Source: Peromyscus leucopus (Eukaryota > Chordata > Mammalia > Rodentia > Cricetidae). Taken from it: a stretch of DNA of 64,000 bases. This document shows positions 53,726 through 64,000 of this stretch, one piece after another. Each line of letters opens with the position of its first letter. Positions within the stretch are counted from its first letter, which is position 1. A program made the translations under genes and the position numbers. The DNA lies in contig NC_051063.1 of the NCBI RefSeq assembly GCF_004664715.2, positions 147,771,165 through 147,835,164 of the forward strand, read 5' to 3'. Under the pieces are notes generated by a model. That model searched no databases. It saw nothing but the letters and a program-made list of their open reading frames with translations, and had not been told where the DNA came from.

Positions 53726-54530
53726 AGATGCTTAAACTACAGTGAGATACCGCCTTACCCCAATTAGAAGAGCTATTACCAAATAGCAAAAAGATAAATA
53801 AAAATCTGTTGAGAGGGACACAGAGTAAAGGAGCTCTCATGTGTGTTTGGTGGAGTGTAAACAAGTACAGCTAGTATAGGAAACTGTATGGAACATACAT
53901 AAAAATAACATAGAATCCAATGTAAAAATACAACAACCACATGATCCTTAGAGTAGACCCAACAGAAATTAAGTTGGCATGTTGGAGGACATCCACCTTC
54001 CCGAGTTTATTACAGCAGCATTCACAAGAGCCACAACATGGATGCAAAATCAACGTTAATGTCCACTTGTGGAGAAAGGGGTAAAGAGGCCGTGAATTCA
54101 AAGGTTGTGGTATAACATTCAGCTGTAAAGCCCTGGCATTTGCTGAGCCAGTCAGAGAATGACGAACACTGTAATCCTGCTGGCCTTGGGGTCTGAAGTA
54201 GTTGGTTGCACACACGTAAGAAGTAGAGACTGGCAGAGACTGGGGAGGAAAGGGGACTTGGATACAGTGGGTACAAGGTCACCATTTATAAGAGTAAGTT
54301 CTGGTGTTCCATGGCGCAACAGCAGGGTTGACAGCAATACCTCATGTCCTTAATTAGTCAGAAGAGAAAATGTGGGGCGTCCTCAACATAAAGAAGTGAT
54401 GAAACCGTGGGGACGGATGTGCTAATTATCCTGGCTTGGTCACCACCCACATGTACACACAAGCAAAGCATCATATTGAACCGTAGGTACAGATACTATT
54501 TGTGAATAAAAATAAAATAGTTTAAAGAGT
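53726..54530 (+). mobile_element. Old L1: 3' end of ORF2 plus 3' UTR and terminus
   Basis: 'aactacagtgagataccgcc', 'gtttggtggagtgtaaac', 'accacatgatccttagag', 'tttattacagcagcattcac', 'gtccacttgtggagaaag' and finally 'gcatcatattgaaccgtagg', 'ctatttgtgaataaaaat' follow the ORF2 end and 3' UTR of a mammalian-wide L1. It carries several stops and is inactive. Confidence 0.8.
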
Positions 54531-54824
54531 TTAACTCGCTTGCAGTCTTCCCCCCAATCATTGTTTTAGTATAAAATTTCTCCTAAGTTTTTATACTGTC
54601 TTTTAGTATCAAAAAGTTAACCCCTGAATCAAAGGATAAGAGTTTGTACTCCGCTGCCAGGGTGCTCAGAGTCTTTCTAGCAAGTGCAGTAATGAGTTAG
54701 AGCTGGCTTGCTGCACAGAGATGGGGAGACAGAACAGACACAGAAGGTGCATTTAACTGTGAGAATGAGTGTACTTGGGGGCAGAGAGGTTGGAAGGGTT
54801 TCAGCACATGGGAGAGCTTTGCTT

Positions 54825-55195
54825 TTTACTGATCTATTGAGATATAATCCATATACCACACAGCTCATGTTAAAGTGTACAATTGAAGGCCTTTAGAATG
54901 TTCATAGAGTTATGCAAACATGACCATTATCTAATTGTGTACTGTTCAAGACTCCACGAGGAAAACAAACAAACAAACAAACTCATTGGTAGTATACTAG
55001 TTAGCAGTCAGTATTCCCCATCACCCTATCATGAATCTACCTTTTGTCTGTGTGGCCATTCTGGATATTTTATATAAATGTCATCATGCAATATGCGGTC
55101 TTTTGTGTCTGCATGGCCTCTTCCGCTCAATGTAATGTGTTTAAGCTTGTCTATCTTGGGCGAGCATTAGCGTTCCATTCCTTTTAATTGCTGAC
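54825..55195. mobile_element. Second old L1-type 3' segment
   Basis: 'attgagatataatccatat', 'gttaaagtgtacaattg', 'atagagttatgcaaacatg', 'ccattctggatattttat' and 'gtcttttgtgtctgcatgg' are a common block of old mammalian L1s. Confidence 0.65.
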
Positions 55196-55197
55196 AG

Positions 55198-55480
55198 GAG
55201 TGTGTTGGTTAGCTTCCTTTGACTGTAACAAACCATCTGCGATAACCAGCTTAAAAGAGGAGGCGTTAGTCTGGCTCCCAGTTTGTCATCTCTCAGTCTA
55301 GGAACCGACTGCATCGGGCCTGGGGCTGCCCAGGACATCACCGCAGAGGGTGCGGTTAACTCATGACCCAGAATTGAAAGAGAGGAAGAGGAGGAGACTA
55401 AAGTCCCACAGTTCCTTCGGAGGCCACGCCTCCAGTGCCCTAAGACCTGCCTCTAAGCCCCAGTTTCCCAAGGGTGGTCC
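55198..55480 (-). mobile_element. MaLR-like LTR, antisense
   Basis: 'gtgttggttagcttccttt', 'ctgtaacaaaccatctg' and 'ggaggccacgcctccag' are in the inverted MaLR order; diverged. Confidence 0.5.
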
Positions 55481-55857
55481 CACCATCTCCCATAGCAGCC
55501 CAGGGGGCAGGGCCCGTCACAGGGGCCTCTGGAGGCGGCTGCCAATGCACCTACTGCAGAGGTTTTCCCATCAGCAGGAAAGCCTGTATGGCTTTGTGAG
55601 AGGAAGGGAGCCGAGAGCTGGGCTGGAAGTATTGATGAAGGAGTTCAGTGGTGCTGGCACCCATTTCCTTTGTTAGGTATTTCCCGAAACGTCTCCTGTA
55701 TTTAATGGTCACAGTAGTAGCCTGTCTGTGACATTTGAACATTTTGTTGGGCACGGCTTCGGTGGCTATCGCTTTGGATATTTAGATTATTGTCTCTCAT
55801 GAGTAAATTTCTTGATGTGCTTTTGATATGTAAGGGAAGGAGCCATTTCATTTTTCC

Positions 55858-55924
55858 CACAGGTCTGGGGATGGGCCTTGGGCATGCAAGCCAGCGCTCT
55901 ACCCCTGAGCTACATTTCCAGAAA
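55858..55924 (-). mobile_element. ID SINE fragment, antisense
   Basis: 'ggtctggggatgggccttgg', 'gccagcgctctacccctg', 'agctacatttccag'. Confidence 0.65.
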
Positions 55925-56008
55925 CCGGTTTACATTTTGATGCACTAGGCCTCCTTTTCGAAAAAAGAACAGGGAAATTGCACTAACCCACAGGGTCCTA
56001 CATCTTCA

Positions 56009-56011
<3 letters not shown>

Positions 56012-56060
<49 letters not shown>

Positions 56061-56093
56061 GTTCTCGTGCTCGTGCATGCACAGACACACACA

Positions 56094-56131
<38 letters not shown>

Positions 56132-56142
56132 TGTACACACAC
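56012..56142. repeat. (GT)n–(AC)n near-palindromic compound microsatellite
   Basis: About 40 bp of GT, a centre with 'gctcgtgcatgcacagac', then about 45 bp of AC. The left arm is the reverse complement of the right arm. Confidence 0.95.
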
Positions 56143-56271
56143 TTGATGAGTAAGTTCTTAGTATGAATTGATTTGGTGTGAGATTGTTCTTCAGGGTCTT
56201 TGATTCCATGTTGTTTTGAGTCTTTTTTTGTTGTTGTTGTTGAACAGTTTTTTCATATATATATATTCTTT

Positions 56272-56421
56272 TGTTTTGGGTTTTGTTTGTTTAAGACAGG
56301 ATTTCTCTGAGTAGCCTTGGCTGTCCTGGAACTAGCCCTGTAGACCAGGTACCCTTGAACTCACAGAGGTCCACTTGCCTCTACCTCCAGAATGCTGGGG
56401 TTAAAGGTGTGTGCCTGGTCA
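56272..56421 (-). mobile_element. B1 SINE, antisense
   Basis: 'taagacaggatttctctg', 'ggctgtcctggaactagc', 'gaatgctggggttaaagg'. TTTTC and TTTTG runs follow at 56435-56515. Confidence 0.88.
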
Positions 56422-56430
56422 GGGTTTGAT

Positions 56431-56462
<32 letters not shown>

Positions 56463-57145
56463 GGTTTTGTTTTGTTGTTTTTTGTTTTGTTTTGTTTTGT
56501 TTTGTTTGAAGACTTATATGAAGTTTTCAAGAAGGAAAACTTAGATTTCTGCAGCCAGATATTTCAGGTCTTCAGTGTTTCCCTGATGCTTTACAGTGAG
56601 TTACAATGTTGATGATAGTATCATTACTGTTAATTAGCTCTATCCACTGTTAACCTGTCTGCTATTCCATTACCATTGGCTTTCCACGCTTTTCCCTGTG
56701 GCTTCTAGTAACCATTTAATTTCTCTTAAAATGCTACCTTCAGTGTTACTCTTCAAAATATTTATTCTTCCGCAGAGATGAGAAACTTAGAACCCTCAAT
56801 TAGACATTTTCCCACACAGCTAACCCTTACATTTTCACACCAATTATTTCTTTTCACTTTAACTAATTTTAGAAAATTCTAAACTGCTAACTGAAGATTC
56901 CCTCAGAAGCTTCAGCAATGTAGCCCTTTACAAATGTTGTTTATGTGTAGCCCAAGGGTTCACCTACAAATGAAAACTACTTGTTATCAATTAATAGGCT
57001 AATGCTTGCTGACTTATACACTTCATTTCTGTATTTCTAAACGGTTTATCTTTCAATTTGCTTAACTCTTCATTTTTCTCTTTCTCTAATGTGGAAAGAG
57101 AAAGATGGTACATAAAAAAGAAAAAGAAAAAATTCTCCCTAGTCA

Positions 57146-57149
<4 letters not shown>

Positions 57150-57218
<69 letters not shown>

Positions 57219-57270
57219 CCTCCCCCCCTCCTCCCTTCCTGCCTCCTTCCCTCCCTTTCTTTCTTTCTTT
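57150..57270. repeat. (TC)32 plus CCT/CTTT pyrimidine tract
   Basis: About 64 bp of TC followed by CCCTCC and CTTT units: about 120 bp that is nearly all pyrimidine on the + strand. Confidence 0.97.
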
Positions 57271-57416
57271 TTGGTTTTTCAAGACAGGGTTTCTCTGTGT
57301 AGCCCTGGCTGTCCTGGAACTTTCTCTGTAGACCAGGCTGGCCTTGAACTCACAGAGATCCACCTGCCTCTGCCTCTCAAGTGCTGGGATTAAAGGTGTG
57401 TACCAACATGCTGGGT
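57266..57416 (-). mobile_element. B1 SINE, antisense
   Basis: 'ttcaagacagggtttctc', 'gaccaggctggccttgaac', 'gtgctgggattaaaggtg'. Confidence 0.93.
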
Positions 57417-57611
57417 TTAAGACCTTTATTTTTATTCCATTCCATGTCACCATGTATAGTTATGGTGAGAACCCGTCTTGAGACTGAGAAGGGACTCCAT
57501 CTCTGAACATTAGTTCTGGAACTTCCCAGTTGTGAAGCCAACAAATAGCAGCTACACTAAGACATGACGAAGAATATTATATAGGAGTCTCAGTGTTAAG
57601 AAGCCATTACA

Positions 57612-57756
57612 GGCCGGGCAGTGGTGGTGCACACCTTTAATCCCAGCAATCAGGAGACAGAGGCAGGTGAATCCCTGAGAGTTCAAGACCAGGCTGGTCT
57701 ACAGAGCAAGTTCCAGAACAGCCAGGGCTGCACAGAGAAACCCTGTTCTGGGGGGG
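57612..57756 (+). mobile_element. B1 SINE
   Basis: 'ggccgggcagtggtggtgc', 'gagttcaagaccaggctgg', 'gcacagagaaaccctg'. Confidence 0.92.
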
Positions 57757-57786
57757 TGGGATGGGGAGGAAGAAGAGGCCATTACA

Positions 57787-57990
57787 GGAGTTAGAGAGAA
57801 GGCTCAACAGTTAAAGACCTCTGGCTGCTCTTGTAGAGAAACTGGGTTCCGTTCCCATCATGCACATGGCAATGCATTAACATCTCTAACTCTAGTTTCA
57901 GGGGATCTAACACCCTCTTCTGGACTCCAGGGGCACCAGGCACTCCTGTGACATATATAACACATTCAAGAAAAACACTTATACACATAA
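57787..57990 (+). mobile_element. B3-type SINE
   Basis: 'gttagagagaaggctcaac', 'ctctggctgctcttgtag', 'caccctcttctggactcc', 'acacttatacacataaag'. Confidence 0.8.
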
Positions 57991-58069
57991 AGTAATTTTT
58001 TGTTTATTTTTGTTGTTTTTTGCTTAAGTAAAAAAATTTTTTTCTTAAAGAAGCCATTACAAGCATTAA

Positions 58070-58265
58070 GATTATAGCTGAGTTGGTCCATTGCATAGTA
58101 TTCAGGAGGTCCTGCCTTTGATCTCTAGCATAAACCTGGTATGTAACACATCTGTAATCCTAGCCCTTGAGAGGTGAAGACAGAAGAGCCAGGAGTTCAA
58201 GGTCATCCACCACCACTTACAGAGCCCAGCCAGAGGTCATGTGATACCGTCTCAAGGAAAAGGAG
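58070..58265 (+). mobile_element. B4-type SINE, diverged
   Basis: An ID-like head ('agctgagttggtccattgc') joined to a B1-like body ('catctgtaatcctagccc', 'caggagttcaaggtc'). Confidence 0.55.
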
Positions 58266-58557
58266 ATATTACAACAACAACAACAAAAACCTTCTTTGTG
58301 CCAAGAGAAATAGCAAAAGAGGAAAAAGGACAAAGAAAGCAGTTTCCATCCTGTGTTACACAAGTCATTTTGTTGAACATAAGCAGGATTGTGTTACGAA
58401 AAACAGCTAACCGTTCTTAGAGCTGGCATCCTTAGAGGGTGGAGGATGAGTTTACACTGTGCGAGGCCTTGACTTCAATCTCCAGCATCTCACACCAGAA
58501 ATCAAATGTGAGGATCCTTGCACTGGTTGGGGAAGTCAAACCTCAACCCTGTTGGCA

Positions 58558-58790
58558 GGGGCCGGCTCAGTGGCCGGTAGCACTTGCTGCTCTTGCACAA
58601 GACCCGAGTTCAGTTCCCAGCACCCATGTGAGCCAACTCACAGCTGCCTGTAACTCTAGCTCCAAGGAGTCTGCCTCTTTCTTCTGGCCTCTGCAGACAC
58701 CTGCATGCATGTGTCCATGCACATACATACATCATACATGCATACATACACATGAGTAGATGACAAATCTTTAAAGGAAAAATAAGTGGT
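58558..58790 (+). mobile_element. B3-type SINE with (CATA)n tail
   Basis: 'cacttgctgctcttgcac', 'cagttcccagcacccatg', 'ttcttctggcctctgc', then CATACATACATA. Confidence 0.8.
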
Positions 58791-58924
58791 GCAGTGCAGA
58801 GACACTTTTGAAAATAGTTGAGATGTGCAGTGTGGGCTGTGTGCTGTAGATAACCCAGGAGCAGCTTTCCTGAAGTGGAGACTGCAGGAGACAGAGGAGG
58901 CGATTCACACTGGTAACTGGGCAG

Positions 58925-59266
58925 GTTGAGAGCCGGGAGATGGCTCAGTGGGCAAAGCTCTTGTAGATTGAACAATGTGAGTTCAATCCCTAGAACCCAC
59001 TTAAATGTGGAAGAAAAGAACAAGAGCGGACTCCACAGAGTTAGCCTCTGACCTCCACCTGTGCCTGCACAGACACACTCACACATTTCTCAAACATATA
59101 TGCATATACACACACGTACATAGTCGCACACACAGCACACCCCAGGTACACACACACATTTCTCACACATACACGTACACACACACACACATACACAATT
59201 TCACACATACAGCACACCACAGGTACACACATACACACACTCAGCACATCACTTAAACCACAGCTC

Positions 59267-59300
<34 letters not shown>
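58925..59300 (+). mobile_element. B4/ID-headed SINE followed by (CA)n-rich tail
   Basis: 'gagccgggagatggctcag', 'gagttcaatccctagaac', 'cctctgacctccacctg', then about 220 bp of CA, CATA and CACG runs, with a pure CA block at 59271-59299. Confidence 0.75.
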
Positions 59301-59302
<2 letters not shown>

Positions 59303-59547
59303 AAGACAAGTTAAGATTTAAATATAGGGAGATTTAACTTACTTCACTATTAATTATACAGGCCAAGTGAAAAAATTAGTAAGGCTGTATATGGTCTAAA
59401 TAAATTATCAACCAAGAGGTCTGTAAGGACTGGTCTCTGAATACCAGCAGTAGAGCTATACCTTGATTTCAGATATCTGTGACCCACTTACACTATTTGA
59501 ACTTAAGTTGAGTTGGTCATTATATAACAAACAAAATAACTTTCTGG

Positions 59548-59700
59548 AAGGGCATGGTGGCTCGTGCCTGTATTCTAGTGTAGGCTAAGGTAGGAGAGTT
59601 GTGCAAAGTTCAAGGCTGTCCTTGGCTATGGAGTGATTTACAGGCCGGTCAGGGATACAGGATGAGACTTTGTTTCAAAACCAAACAAACCAACAGCGAC
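59548..59700 (+). mobile_element. Old B1-type SINE
   Basis: 'agggcatggtggctcgtgc', 'gttcaaggctgtccttgg', 'gagactttgtttcaaaacc'. Confidence 0.7.
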
Positions 59701-60115
59701 AGCAAAAACATTCAAATAATTGTAGATAATAGAAATCAAACAGCATATTTTTTTTTTTTGAGTAAAAGTGGAAGTTAATAAGACTGAAGATCAGAGTGTG
59801 GATGTGTAACAAACAGTGTTGGTACAGACAGCATTCCGGAACTGTGTACTTAAACACAGCTAAGATTGGAAAGTCTGCGGTGTGTATATTTTACTGTGTT
59901 TGTTTTAAAAACTAAGAGAAGAGGAGGAGGAAGAGGAAGCGGAAGCATCATCCAGAGCAGAGCAGTTACCTAAGGACACCAGGAAGAATGCACAGTCGGC
60001 CCTGTTTCTGAGCTCGTAGCATGACAGGGGACAGACTTGTCACTCTACAGACCTGGGTGTCGGTCACACCGCTCCCACTGTCTAAAGGAAAAAAAATTCC
60101 TTTAAAATTCACTTC

Positions 60116-60250
60116 CTTGGGTGTGGTAGCACATCCTTAATCCCAGCACTAGGAAGGCAGAGGCAGGTGGAACTCTGTGAGTTCAAGGCCAACGTGTCCT
60201 ACAGAGTGAGTTGTACATAGTGAGGCTCTGTCTCCAAACAACAACAAAAT
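60116..60250 (+). mobile_element. B1 SINE
   Basis: 'gggtgtggtagcacatcc', 'tgtgagttcaaggccaac', 'gaggctctgtctccaaac'. Confidence 0.88.
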
Positions 60251-60258
60251 TCACTTTC

Positions 60259-60412
60259 TTGAGGCTGGAGAGATGGTTCCGCTGTTGAGGACGCTTGCAG
60301 GTCTTCCAAAGGACTCAGATGAGGTTCTGGTACCCATGTTGGCAGTGTGGCTCCAGCCCAAAGGATTCTGGCCTTTGTGGGCACCCACATAGACATAAAT
60401 AAAAAGTAATAT
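60259..60412 (+). mobile_element. B3-type SINE, 3' to a B1
   Basis: 'gaggctggagagatggttcc', 'gcaggtcttccaaagg', 'ggtacccatgttggcag', then AATAAA-rich tail. Confidence 0.78.
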
Positions 60413-60624
60413 TTTTTAAAAAGTCCATTTACCTCAAGATTCAAAGTATTAAATAGGTTATTAATTCATTTTTTTCTTTATCTGGTGAGTTGTAGCAAAA
60501 GTCCCATGAACTGGGTAGTTTATAAATAACAGCTAGAAAGTCTAGAATCAAGGGAGCATGTGTGGTAATGAGGAGAGCCTCCTGTGTTCTGTCATGTCAG
60601 CTCTGTGGGGCTTATTTTCATCTC

Positions 60625-60774
60625 ATTTTTCGAGACAGGGTTTCTCTGTATAACAGTCCTGGCTGTCCTGGATCTCACTCTGTAGTCCAGGCTGGCCTTG
60701 AACTCAGAGAGATCCACCTGACTCTGCCTCCTGAGTGCTGGAATTAAAGGCATGTGCCACTGCCGCCCAGCTCA
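60625..60774 (-). mobile_element. B1 SINE, antisense
   Basis: 'ttttcgagacagggtttctc', 'caggctggccttgaactc', 'gtgccactgccgcccagc'. Confidence 0.93.
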
Positions 60775-61406
60775 TTTTAGAAATCTTTACCCTCACACAT
60801 AGTGACTTTCCGAAGAATGAATATTTATATATACATATGAGTGGGTCATTGTTGCTGGTTTTTTCCAGGGCCGGGACTTCCAGACCGCTAGGCCAGTGCT
60901 GGATCCCTGAGCTACACAAGCCTGCCCCCACCTTGTATTACCGTCACCTGAGGTTTTGGTGTATGAGTTATGAGGGGACACACACAAACTAGAGCACCTT
61001 ATATCCCAGAAATATGTGTACTCAGAACAATTTTTGGATCAAGGAAACAAATAGGAATAAAATGTAGAATTCTGGGAAAATAACAGTAGTAAAACCATTA
61101 GATGTCAGGGTCTATGGAATGTCATTGAAATAATGCTTAGGAAGACTCATGGTATAAAATGTCTATGGGAACAAAATAAAAATAAATAAAGTGAAGCAAT
61201 GGACTTTAGCATTAAACTCAGAACTCTCAGAAGAAAATAACAAAATGAGCTAAAAATAAGATAGGATTAATGAACACAAGAGTAGACACTGCTTAGTGAA
61301 TAGAAACAGAAGACTTAGTTAGGCTAGGAATTTGTCCAAGAAAAAGGAAAAAAAAATTTTTAAATGAACCACTTAACTAAAATCAATTGAGGAAAGAAAG
61401 TGCCCG

Positions 61407-61781
61407 AGTTAGCTTTAATTATCAGCTTAACACAGCCAAGAGTCACCTGATAACAGAGACTCGGCTCAGACGGGCCTGTGGCCATGTTTGTGGGGATTGT
61501 CTTCATGGTTACCTGATGCAGGCGGGCCCAGCCCACTGTGGGCGGCACCATCCCCTGGGCAGGTGGTCCTAGGTTGTGTAAAACAGCTACCTACGTATAA
61601 ATCTGAGTGAGCCAGCAGTCATTGGCCCTCTATGGTCTCTGCTTCAAGCTCCGGCTTGAGGCCCCACCTGGACTGCCCTCAATGGTGGACACCTAGGACG
61701 ATGACCTAGAATTAAATGCCAGGTCAGTCTCTTCTCCATTAAGTTGTTTTCAGTCACAGCAGTAGGAAGAAAACTAGGACA
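61407..61781 (+). mobile_element. MaLR-type LTR
   Basis: Same order as 13660-14093: 'gccaagagtcacctgat', 'cccactgtgggcggcacc', 'gagtgagccagcagtc', 'tctctgcttcaagctcc', ending 'aaaactaggaca'. Poly(A)-like ATTAAA near 61707. Confidence 0.68.
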
Positions 61782-62254
61782 GATACATCAGTGTATCAAA
61801 ATAAGATACAATGGGAGAGAGAACTATTAAAACAGAAGACATTTAAAAGTGTAACCTTTCCATAACTGTATTTTGTAAACATAGATGTAAAGGGAACTTC
61901 CTATGAAAATGTAACTTACTCAAAGGATATCAGCAGAGACAGGAAGTCTGAGGCCAGCTACACAAGAGCTTCCTTGAGAGACTGCTCCCAGTCCACAAAG
62001 CTCAGATAACCCAGGGCTTCCTCCCACAGCTCAGAGCGAGAAGGCAAGTTCTGGCATCTTCTAATGAGGTGACCATATCGTTAATACTAAAGCTCAATAC
62101 TTCACACACAAAAAAGGGGAACTAAAGAACAGTTTTACTTACCAACATCAGTGCAAATTTTAAGTAAAATGTTAACTGGTATGTCAAATACTTATCATGT
62201 AGGCTTATTTCCAGAATTCTAATGCAACCCATTAATACATATTTTTTAAACTGG

Positions 62255-62500
62255 ATTGATTTTATTGTTTGACGATTTCATTCATATATAATGTATTTTG
62301 AATATACTCGCTTCTCTCCCTCTCATCCCTATAAACCTTCTTCCTCTCCCAGGTTCATGACTTGGTTTTGTTTTGTGACCCATTTAGTGTAACCCAGGCC
62401 ATCTGTGTGCCTATTGGATTCCAAGTGTTCACTGGAGTCATTGTGGGTACACAACTGTTTTTCTAGTTGTTGTTGCTTTGTTTAGTTCTTTGTGGTGCTA
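62255..62500. mobile_element. Lx-type LINE-1 fragment
   Basis: 'gatttcattcatatataatg', 'cttctctccctctcatcc', 'caagtgttcactggagtc' resemble the start of the 3'-region block seen at 8335-9400. Confidence 0.5.
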
Positions 62501-62730
62501 TGGATCAAACGCTTTGTTGTTGTTGTTGTCTGTTTTTGAGACAAGGATTCTCCATGTAGCCCTGACTGTCCTAGAACTCGCTCTGTAGACCAAGCTAAAG
62601 GAACTCAAGAGATCTGCCTGCCTCTGCTTCCCAAGTGCTGGGACTAAAGGCGTGCGCCAAAACACCCAGCAGGATCAAGCTCCTGCTAAGCAAGTTCTCT
62701 GCCACTGAGCCACATCCTCAGCACCCCCAC
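62488..62730 (-). mobile_element. ID SINE, antisense, split by a B1
   Basis: 'gtggtgctatggatcaaac' lies before the B1 and 'gctaagcaagttctctgcc' with 'actgagccacatcctcagc' after it. Together they make one inverted ID element. Confidence 0.72.
62512..62671 (-). mobile_element. B1 SINE, antisense, nested in an ID element
   Basis: 'tttttgagacaaggattctc', 'gccctgactgtcctagaac', 'gggactaaaggcgtgcgcc'. GGATCAA flanks it on both sides (62501-62507 and about 62672). Confidence 0.88.
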
Positions 62731-62796
62731 CCCCAGCAGCAGTATGTGTTTGAGTGTTGGATATAGGGCCCAGAGTCTCACATACTTTATCATTGG

Positions 62797-62985
62797 GGGG
62801 GCTAGAAAGATAGTTTATTGATTAAGAGCACTGGTTGCTCTTCCAGAGGTCCTGAGTTCAATTTCCAGCAACCACATGGTAGCTCGTAACCATCTATAAT
62901 GGAATCTGATGCCCTCTTCTGGCATGCGGGCATACACGCAGACAGAGCAATCATACACATAAAATAAATTAATTAATTTTTAAAA
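62797..62985 (+). mobile_element. B2-family SINE
   Basis: 'ggctagaaagatagtttatt', 'ggttgctcttccagagg', 'gatgccctcttctggcatg', AATT-rich tail. Confidence 0.88.
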
Positions 62986-63024
62986 GAACTTTATCATTGA
63001 TCTACACACCCAGCTCCTCAGTCA

Positions 63025-63335
63025 GAGGCAACCTAAAGGGGGTTTATTTTGGCTCACGGTCTCACAGGGCTTAGTCTGTGGCTGCACGGTGGGACATTGC
63101 AGCAGGCAGAGGTATGGTGAAGGAGAGCTGTTCTCTGCTTCTCAGGCAGCAGGAAGCAGGCAGAGAAGAGGAGACCAGGAACTTTCAAAGCCTGATCTTA
63201 TCCCCAGTCACCTGCTGCCTTTAAATTGCTTCCCCCAAAGTACTTAATTTCCCCAAATAGTGCCACAAACTAGGGACCAAGAGTTCAAAACATGAGCTTA
63301 TAGGAGCATTTCTTATTCAAACTATAATAATACAA
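63025..63335 (-). mobile_element. MaLR-type LTR, antisense
   Basis: 'ggcaacctaaagggggttta', 'cattgcagcaggcagagg', 'aatagtgccacaaactagg', 'gaccaagagttcaaaac'. Confidence 0.65.
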
Positions 63336-63423
63336 CAACTAGCGAAAATGTTGGTGCTTGAGTCTGGAGGATGAAATATAATCAAAACATTTCATAATAA
63401 TAATAATTTTTAAAAATTACACT

Positions 63424-63592
63424 GTTGCCAGGCACATGCCTTTAATCCCAGCACTCAGGATGCAGAGGCAGGCAGATCTGTGAGTTTGAGGCTAGCCTGG
63501 TCTACAGAGTGAGTTCCAGAACAGCCAGGGATATATACAGAAACCCTATCTCAACAACAACAACAAAACAAAACAAAACAAAACAAAATTAC
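63424..63592 (+). mobile_element. B1 SINE with (AAC)/(AAAAC) tail
   Basis: 'tgccaggcacatgcctttaa', 'gcctggtctacagagtgag', 'cagaaaccctatctcaac', then CAACAA and CAAAA runs. Confidence 0.9.
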
Positions 63593-64000
63593 AGTTAAAA
63601 GAGACATGTTCTGTTAAAACAACAATAAACTAAAGCATCTTGGAAGATTAGGGTCATGAGACAGTGGATCTCCAGCCCAGGAAACAGGCTAAGGTGATGG
63701 AGAGAGAGCCAGGTGGAGGTGTGACGGTGCATCTCATACGTCAGCACACAGCCTGCTGGGGAACTGACCTCGGCTCCTGGTGCTGTTCCTGTTCAGGCTC
63801 CTTTCTGCCTGTCTGTTCCCGGTCCCTCATAGTGCTTGGCCTTGTGTGTTAGTAGGGAAGGTGCTGTGGGGGCCGGACCGGATGAGAGAGGGGGTGGTTG
63901 GTTGATGCCTCTTGGTGTCTCTGCTGGGGAGAGAAGCCACACAGTCAGGAACACAGAAATGCTTTCAGCATTCCACATCTTCCTGAAGTGTGAGCACCCC

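Larger units (their letters stand above)
20591..64000 (+). other. Intronic sequence downstream of exon 2, running off the window
   Basis: I find no further exon with matched phase and strong splice sites on either strand except the weak candidate at 23028. Stretches over 300 bp with no recognised element include 21185-21755, 21960-22668, 23520-24130, 24540-25020, 25335-25800, 28395-28890, 29535-29865, 30100-30580, 31510-32075, 33570-34398, 36665-37200, 41930-42810, 42985-43865, 44475-45050, 45215-45705, 46875-47540, 47635-48200, 48545-49330, 49530-50055, 52885-53570, 55485-55855, 56525-57145, 59705-60115, 60780-61405, 61785-62250 and 63600-64000. Larger blank blocks have their own entries. 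Whether all of this belongs to one intron cannot be decided here. Confidence 0.6.

Noticed and set aside
53726..54530. Possible active LINE-1 coding end
   Set aside because: Only the last part of ORF2 remains, it carries several stops, and the family is ancient.

Overview
The window is mammalian nuclear DNA from a muroid rodent. It is dense with B1, B2/B3, B4 and ID SINEs, rodent MaLR-type LTRs, a rodent Lx-type LINE-1 and rodent-style simple repeats. Several B1 copies share a variant right half ('ctaccaagtgagttcc' followed by 'ggcgcaaagctacac'). I associate that variant with cricetids (deer mouse, hamster, vole group), so a cricetid is my best guess. The species cannot be fixed from the sequence alone.

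One protein-coding gene is supported, on the + strand, and only its 5' end is present. A CpG island (about 2410-3150) carries the probable promoter and coding exon 1 (ATG at 2655 or 2733, to a splice donor at 2828). After a 17.6 kb intron, coding exon 2 lies at 20458-20590. The two exons join in frame (phase 2 junction completing a Trp codon) and give a basic, Ser-rich N-terminus of about 102 residues. I do not recognise the gene. The rest of the gene probably lies beyond 64000, so most of the window is introns 1 and 2. A possible alternative 3'-terminal exon with AATAAA signals sits at 23028-23515 and is the main coding question left open.

Layout. 1-2400: upstream flank with MaLR, B1 and B4 relics. 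2400-3150: CpG island, promoter and exon 1. 2828-20457: intron 1, with MIR, B1, ID, B3, a long Lx LINE-1 3' region (8335-9400), old L1 pieces, a MaLR, an ERV LTR (16.8-17.2 kb), a three-copy 88 bp tandem repeat and B1 and B2 copies with intact target-site duplications. 20458-20590: exon 2. 20591-64000: intron 2 (or introns), with a URR1-like hAT element, a 1.1 kb G-rich minisatellite (25.8-26.9 kb), three further solo LTRs on the - strand with perfect 4-6 bp target duplications (30.96, 41.34 and 48.21 kb), a 28 bp minisatellite with 84 bp higher-order periodicity (45.7-46.2 kb), an old L1 3' end (53.7-54.5 kb), and many SINEs and microsatellites.

No rRNA, functional tRNA, CRISPR array, complete gene or full-length provirus is visible. 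Repeat family names come from recognition by eye. Boundaries are good to about 5-20 bp except where target-site duplications define them. Exact subfamilies would need RepeatMasker.
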